Shown piece by piece: positions 60,621 to 64,000 of a DNA stretch of 64,000 nt. Position 1 is the first letter of the stretch, and each line of letters opens with the position of its first letter. The notes beneath the pieces are model-generated. The model searched no databases. It was not told the DNA's origin and worked only from the letters and a program-made list of their open reading frames with translations. The translations under genes were made by a program, and so were the position numbers. This DNA comes from Thermococcus sp. Its GTDB lineage: Archaea; Methanobacteriota_B; Thermococci; Thermococcales; Thermococcaceae. The stretch covers positions 1 through 64,000 of the forward strand of contig NZ_JALVAO010000032.1 of the NCBI RefSeq assembly GCF_027011145.1. The letters run 5' to 3'.

Positions 60621-61331
60621 ATGCTCTGCCTGAGAAACGTTGAGTATGAAAAAAACGGTCGGAAAATCCTTCACGGTGTTAACATGACCTTCAGGGAGGG
60701 CATGAGCTACTCGATACTCGGACCTAATGGTGCAGGGAAATCAACGATAGCAAGAATCCTGATGGGTGAACTAAAGCCAACTTCCGGTGAGGTTCTCTTC
60801 GATGGAAGGGACATCACAGGGCTTAACGTTACTGAGAGAGCCAGACTGGGAATAAGCATGGCTTGGCAGGAGCCGGCGCGCTACGAGGGGATAAGAATCA
60901 GAGAGTACCTCACCCTCGGCGGGAAGCTGAAGGTTGGGAAAGACGAGATAAAGGAGGCACTTGAGCTTGTCGGTCTCTCTTATAAACTCTACGCGGGAAG
61001 GATGATAGACAAAACCCTCAGCGGCGGCGAGAGAAAGAGGATTGAATTAGCTTCGCTCCTCCTCCTGAAACCAAGGTATGCTATCCTAGACGAGCCCGAC
61101 TCCGGCCTCGACATAACTGCGGGTGAGCTTATTGAGGGGCTCCTTAACTGCTTTAAAAAGACAGGAACGACAATTATTCTAATCACTCACCACGAAGAAA
61201 TAGCCAGAAAAACTGATTTTGCGTACTTTCTCTGCGCCGGCAGGCTCGTCAAGAAGGGCTTCTCGCGGGAGGTCGTTGAGTACTACAGAAAAACCTGCGG
61301 AAAGTGCCTCTTCGTGGAGGGGTCGCCATGA
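60621..61331 (+). CDS. sufC: SufC-type Fe-S assembly ATPase
   Basis: The ABC-type ATPase of the SUF scaffold. The 236-residue protein has Walker A GPNGAGKST near residue 32, the Q-loop AWQEPARYEG, the signature LSGGERKRIELASLL and Walker B YAILDEPDSGLD. I start at ATG 60621, whose mRNA would be nearly leaderless since no ribosome site is visible and the TATA box is about 30 bases upstream; the TTG at 60609 is less likely. Its stop overlaps the sufB start by four bases (ATGA). Confidence 0.9.
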   Translation: MLCLRNVEYEKNGRKILHGVNMTFREGMSYSILGPNGAGKSTIARILMGELKPTSGEVLFDGRDITGLNVTERARLGISMAWQEPARYEGIRIREYLTLGGKLKVGKDEIKEALELVGLSYKLYAGRMIDKTLSGGERKRIELASLLLLKPRYAILDEPDSGLDITAGELIEGLLNCFKKTGTTIILITHHEEIARKTDFAYFLCAGRLVKKGFSREVVEYYRKTCGKCLFVEGSP

Positions 61332-62278
61332 CGATAAAGATTGACCGCGTGAAGGAGTATGAGGCCCTGCTCGATATCTACGAGCATGAGGGGCTTGATA
61401 AGTCGCTCTTCGGGGACAGGATAGCCGCGATAATTATAAGCGGGGACAGGATAATCGGCCTCAACAACGTTCCGGGAGTTGAAATAAAGGGCGAGGAGAT
61501 AGAAAACGGCGTGAGGGCTGACATTAAGATAGCCAATGGGGTGGAGCTTCCCTTCCCAATTCACCTCTGCACTGGCTACCTCAAGGGCGAGGGCTACCAG
61601 AGGGTTGAGTTCAACATAACCACTGGAAAGAACTCAAAGGTGAAATTCACGTCCCACTGCATCTTTCCCTACGCGGAAGACTTCACTCACGAAGCAATAT
61701 CGAGAATAACCGTTGGCGAGAACTCAAGCGTTCTATATGAGGATGAGCACATACACGGCCGAGGTGTCAAGATGATTAGTAGGACCGAGATTGATGTTGA
61801 GACCTGTGGTCGCTACATTGGCAGGTTTAGTCTCACAAAGCACCGCGCGAGGGAGCTTAAGCTTGAGATGACCGCGAAGCTCGCTGAGGGGGCCGTTGCC
61901 GAGCTGACGTCGAAGGTTAAAGCTGTAAAAGACGACTCGGTCGAGATAAGGGAAGTCCTCCTGCTGGATGGTTCTCACTCAAGGGGCAATCTGAAGAGCA
62001 CGGTTGTAGCTTTTGATAACTCAAGGGTCAACGTCGTGAACGAGGCCTACGGCCTTGGGGACTACGCGAAGGGCCACGTCGAGTGCCATGAAATAGTTAA
62101 GGGGAATGCTGATGTCCAAACTATTCCCCTGCTAAGGGTAAAGAACGACAAGGCGGAACTCACGCACGAGGCCTCGATAGGGAGGATAAACGAGGCCCAG
62201 CTGATCCAGCTCATGGCGAAGGGACTAACCGAGGATGAGGCGGCGGAGCTGATTATAAAGGGACTTTTAGGGGAGTAA
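61328..62278 (+). CDS. SufB/SufD-family scaffold protein
   Basis: The SUF scaffold partner, a 316-residue beta-helix protein of the SufBD family (COG0719), where Fe-S clusters are built. It is much shorter than bacterial SufB (about 480 residues). The C-terminal region EASIGRINEAQLIQLMAKGLTEDEA is the conserved SufC-binding end, and CGRYIG and ECHEIVKGN lie in the beta-helix. ATG 61328 is behind GGAGGGGTCGCC. With SufC this is the minimal archaeal SufBC pair. No SufD, SufE or SufU is present; a SufS gene lies 31 kb away. Confidence 0.9.
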   Translation: MTIKIDRVKEYEALLDIYEHEGLDKSLFGDRIAAIIISGDRIIGLNNVPGVEIKGEEIENGVRADIKIANGVELPFPIHLCTGYLKGEGYQRVEFNITTGKNSKVKFTSHCIFPYAEDFTHEAISRITVGENSSVLYEDEHIHGRGVKMISRTEIDVETCGRYIGRFSLTKHRARELKLEMTAKLAEGAVAELTSKVKAVKDDSVEIREVLLLDGSHSRGNLKSTVVAFDNSRVNVVNEAYGLGDYAKGHVECHEIVKGNADVQTIPLLRVKNDKAELTHEASIGRINEAQLIQLMAKGLTEDEAAELIIKGLLGE

Positions 62279-62674
62279 CTATTCTTGCTTTTCACAGTTT
62301 CCTTTGTGCCCATTCTCCCGCTCTATCTTCTCCTTCCAGTTGCGGTCAACCTCAAGAACCTGCTCAATGAAAGCCTTAACAACGTCCTTAATCGGGCCAT
62401 AGGCACCGGTAACGACCGTTATTCCGAGTTCATTGAAGTAGCTCACAGCCTTCCTTCCCATGCCATAAGCTAAAACAACCTCTCCACCGTGCTCCTTCAC
62501 AAATCTCGGCAGGTCTCCAGGCCTGTGCTCCTCGAAGGGAACCTCAACCACTTCATAACCTTTAATCTCGTTGTCCTCGATATCAACAAAAACAAAGTAT
62601 TTGGCCCTTCCAAAGTGACCACTGACGTTACTTTCCAGTCCTCTATCATTCTCGGCGGGAATTGCGATTCTCAT
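62279..62674 (-). CDS. NifX/NifB-like Fe-Mo cofactor-domain protein
   Basis: A 131-residue protein with the dinitrogenase Fe-Mo-cofactor-biosynthesis domain (COG1433): SGHFGRAKYFVFVDI near residue 20, then VLAYGMGRKAVSYFNELGI, and TGAYGPIKDVVKAF. In non-nitrogen-fixing archaea such proteins are thought to bind or carry metal-sulfur clusters. The tail ENGHKGNC has His and Cys. ATG 62674 follows GGTGGCCAAG. The stop directly follows the convergent sufB stop, suggesting a link to Fe-S cluster trafficking. Confidence 0.86.
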   Translation of the reverse strand: MRIAIPAENDRGLESNVSGHFGRAKYFVFVDIEDNEIKGYEVVEVPFEEHRPGDLPRFVKEHGGEVVLAYGMGRKAVSYFNELGITVVTGAYGPIKDVVKAFIEQVLEVDRNWKEKIERENGHKGNCEKQE

Positions 62675-62754
62675 CTTGGCCACCTTACTAGTGAATATTT
62701 TTTCAAGCTATAAATGTTGCGATATATGAAAATAATCACATCTGTTCAGCAAAC

Positions 62755-62779
62755 TTTAAAAACCATTAGGTTCCCCTAA
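62755..62779 (+). promoter_or_regulatory. USP promoter with DtxR-like operator TTAGG-N4-CCTAA
   Basis: A TTTAAAAA TATA box (62755-62762) is followed by ATTAGG-TTCC-CCTAAT (62765-62780), a perfect 6+4+6 inverted repeat before the expected start. It has the same arms and geometry as the operator at 24305. Confidence 0.5.
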
Positions 62780-62824
62780 TCCATGAAAATAATATAAAAT
62801 GAAAAATTTAACAGGTGATGTAAA

Positions 62825-63310
62825 ATGTTCAGAAAGGTGCTCTTCCCGACGGATTTCAGCGAAGGCTCGGAGAGGGCCGCGAAACGGTTTGAAAAAACGA
62901 ACGAGGTTCCAGTAGGTGAGGTTATTCTCCTCCACGTCATCGACGAGGGAACCCTTGAAGACCTCATGAACGGCTACTCGCTCCTATACGAGGACGAGGA
63001 GCTTGAGCTTGAGGAGGTGAAGAGGAAGCTTGAGGACAAGATTATGAAGAAGCTCCAAGCAAAGGTAGAGGACGTGAAGAAGGCCTTCAAGGCCGAGAGG
63101 GTCAAGCCCCTCGTCCGCTTCGGCTTTCCGTGGGAGGAGATAGTTAAGGTGGCCGAAGAGGAGGATGTCTCCCTCATAATACTCCCGACCCATGGGAAGC
63201 TCGGCTTTTCCAAGGAACTCATCGGTTCAACAGCGATGCGCGTGCTAAAGAAGACTTACCGCCCTGTTCTGCTTATAAAACCAAAGTGCAGGTGTGGTGA
63301 TGAAGAATGA
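62825..63310 (+). CDS. Universal stress protein
   Basis: A 161-residue UspA-family protein. It begins FRKVLFPTDFSEGSERAAKRF and ends with an ATP-binding GSTAMRVLKKTYRPVLLI motif, a pattern of the nucleotide-binding Usp branch (G-2x-G-9x-G-S/T type, here IILPTHGKLGFSKELIGST). The middle has a long charged helix (EDEELELEEVKRKLEDKI). A Cys-x-Cys tail (KCRCGDEE) is unusual and may bind a metal. ATG 62825 is behind GGTGATGTAAA. It overlaps the following permease gene by four bases, so it may regulate that transporter. Confidence 0.88.
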   Translation: MFRKVLFPTDFSEGSERAAKRFEKTNEVPVGEVILLHVIDEGTLEDLMNGYSLLYEDEELELEEVKRKLEDKIMKKLQAKVEDVKKAFKAERVKPLVRFGFPWEEIVKVAEEEDVSLIILPTHGKLGFSKELIGSTAMRVLKKTYRPVLLIKPKCRCGDEE

Positions 63311-64000
63311 ACTGGTTAAAGCTTAAGAACCACCTCGATAAATACCTCCCGGTTTACGTTACGCTTGCGATGGTAGCGGGCTTCTACGTCGGAACGCACG
63401 CAAACCTCAAGCCCTACCACGAAACGCTCAAGACCCTCAACATGCTCGTCGTCATTAGCATGATATACCCCATGATGATAAATCTCCGCCTCGGCGAGCT
63501 CAAGAACAGCGCCAAGCTCGGGAAACAGTTAGCTATAGCTCTCACGATGGGTCTCGTGATTTCCCCGCTCATCATGTATGGCGCGATATGGCTTACCGAG
63601 CTGTTCCACCCGGTTGACCATATGCTCGCTCTCGGGCTTCTCTTGGCGGTCGTCGTCCCCTGCTCCTCAATGAGCATAGCCTACACCGGCTTCACAAAGG
63701 GCAACATCGAGCTCGCGACCATCGTCGTAGCTTTGAGCTTCACCTTGGCTATTGTCACCGTCCCGGCGTGGCTCAAGGTCTTTGCATCAAGCTACCACGT
63801 AGCAATCTCGGTCTGGCTCCTCGTCAAGACCATAATAATCGTCGTCATAACGCCAATGATACTCGGCGTCCTCACGAGGGCTTACCTTATGGGCAAGCTC
63901 GGCCCGGAGGGCTTCCTCAGGATTAAGCCGGCCTTCCCAGCAATCTCACTCCTCGGCATGTACACCATCGTTTTCCTCATATTCATGGAGAAGGCGAAAC
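63307..64000 (+). CDS. Acr3-type arsenite/bile-acid-family permease, 5' part
   Basis: The N-terminal 231 residues of a membrane permease of the bile acid/arsenite (BART) superfamily; the gene runs off the right edge. About seven helices are visible. LNMLVVISMIYPMMINLRLGEL and AVVVPCSSMSIAYTGFTKGN match the Acr3 pattern, including the conserved Cys in the PCxxM motif that is needed for arsenite export. The ATG overlaps the stop of the Usp gene (ATGA), and GGTGATGAAG lies inside that gene. The DtxR-like operator upstream suggests metal-linked control of both. Confidence 0.85.
   Translation, partial: MNWLKLKNHLDKYLPVYVTLAMVAGFYVGTHANLKPYHETLKTLNMLVVISMIYPMMINLRLGELKNSAKLGKQLAIALTMGLVISPLIMYGAIWLTELFHPVDHMLALGLLLAVVVPCSSMSIAYTGFTKGNIELATIVVALSFTLAIVTVPAWLKVFASSYHVAISVWLLVKTIIIVVITPMILGVLTRAYLMGKLGPEGFLRIKPAFPAISLLGMYTIVFLIFMEKAK

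Noticed and set aside
1-64000. CRISPR arrays, insertion sequences, tRNA or rRNA genes
   Set aside because: I looked for regularly spaced repeats, transposase-like proteins with terminal repeats, and tRNA cloverleaf landmarks between genes and saw none; gaps are too short for rRNA.

Overview
The window is chromosomal DNA from a hyperthermophilic euryarchaeon of the order Thermococcales, most likely the genus Thermococcus. The support is the gene content: a CoA-disulfide reductase/NAD(P)H sulfur oxidoreductase, an Mrp-type archaeal HypB next to HypA, archaeal NMD3, and a group 4 [NiFe] hydrogenase cluster. The signals also fit: short GGTG-type ribosome binding sites, TTTAAA/TTTATA promoters, SurR-type GTTn3AAC sites and box C/D guide RNAs. 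Genes are tightly packed. No stretch over 300 bases lacks a gene, and I saw no tRNA, rRNA, CRISPR array, insertion sequence or integration site.

Layout. 1-5.6 kb: the N-terminal part of glycerol kinase, two overlapping glycerophosphodiester phosphodiesterases, a sugar-type MFS transporter, a membrane-anchored hydrolase and a secreted DUF2334 deacetylase-like protein. 5.58-5.74 kb: two divergent box C/D sRNAs on one shared promoter. 5.8-10.8 kb: a small membrane protein, uracil phosphoribosyltransferase, a MATE transporter and PEP synthase. 11-15.1 kb: a four-gene membrane operon that looks like glycan assembly. 15.3-21.3 kb: a giant secreted subtilisin-like protease. 21.4-31.8 kb: housekeeping and orphan genes, including NMD3, CoA-disulfide reductase, a radical SAM protein, a K+ channel-like protein with a beta-helix, an NAD kinase-like protein, a P-loop-less HerA-like protein, SufS and a CooC-like ATPase. 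32.1 kb: AMP-forming acetyl-CoA synthetase.

34.1-54.5 kb is one large hydrogen-metabolism region. It holds the maturation genes hypC (two copies), hypD, hypF, hypE, hypA, hypB and a HycI-type protease, plus mobA for the pterin cofactor. Its centre is a formate-hydrogenlyase-like operon: a molybdopterin oxidoreductase, a ferredoxin subunit, two antiporter-like subunits, an NuoH-like subunit, and [NiFe] large, ferredoxin and small subunits. A TetR regulator and a DUF302 gene sit at its head, and three TetR-operator-like repeats lie just after three TATA boxes. A HEPN/nucleotidyltransferase pair is embedded among the hyp genes. The molybdopterin subunit is annotated-looking FdhA, but it lacks the His and Arg expected of formate dehydrogenase, so its true substrate is open.

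54.6-64 kb: a cation efflux protein, a radical SAM/SPASM protein and small membrane protein around a repeated GATATATC element, a regulator, SLAC1/TehA and TauE exporters, a ferredoxin, a minimal SufC-SufB pair, a NifX-like protein, a universal stress protein and the start of an Acr3-type permease. SurR-like sites link the sulfur reductase, the hyp genes, the CooC-like ATPase and the suf/ferredoxin promoter, which suggests one redox switch controls much of the window.
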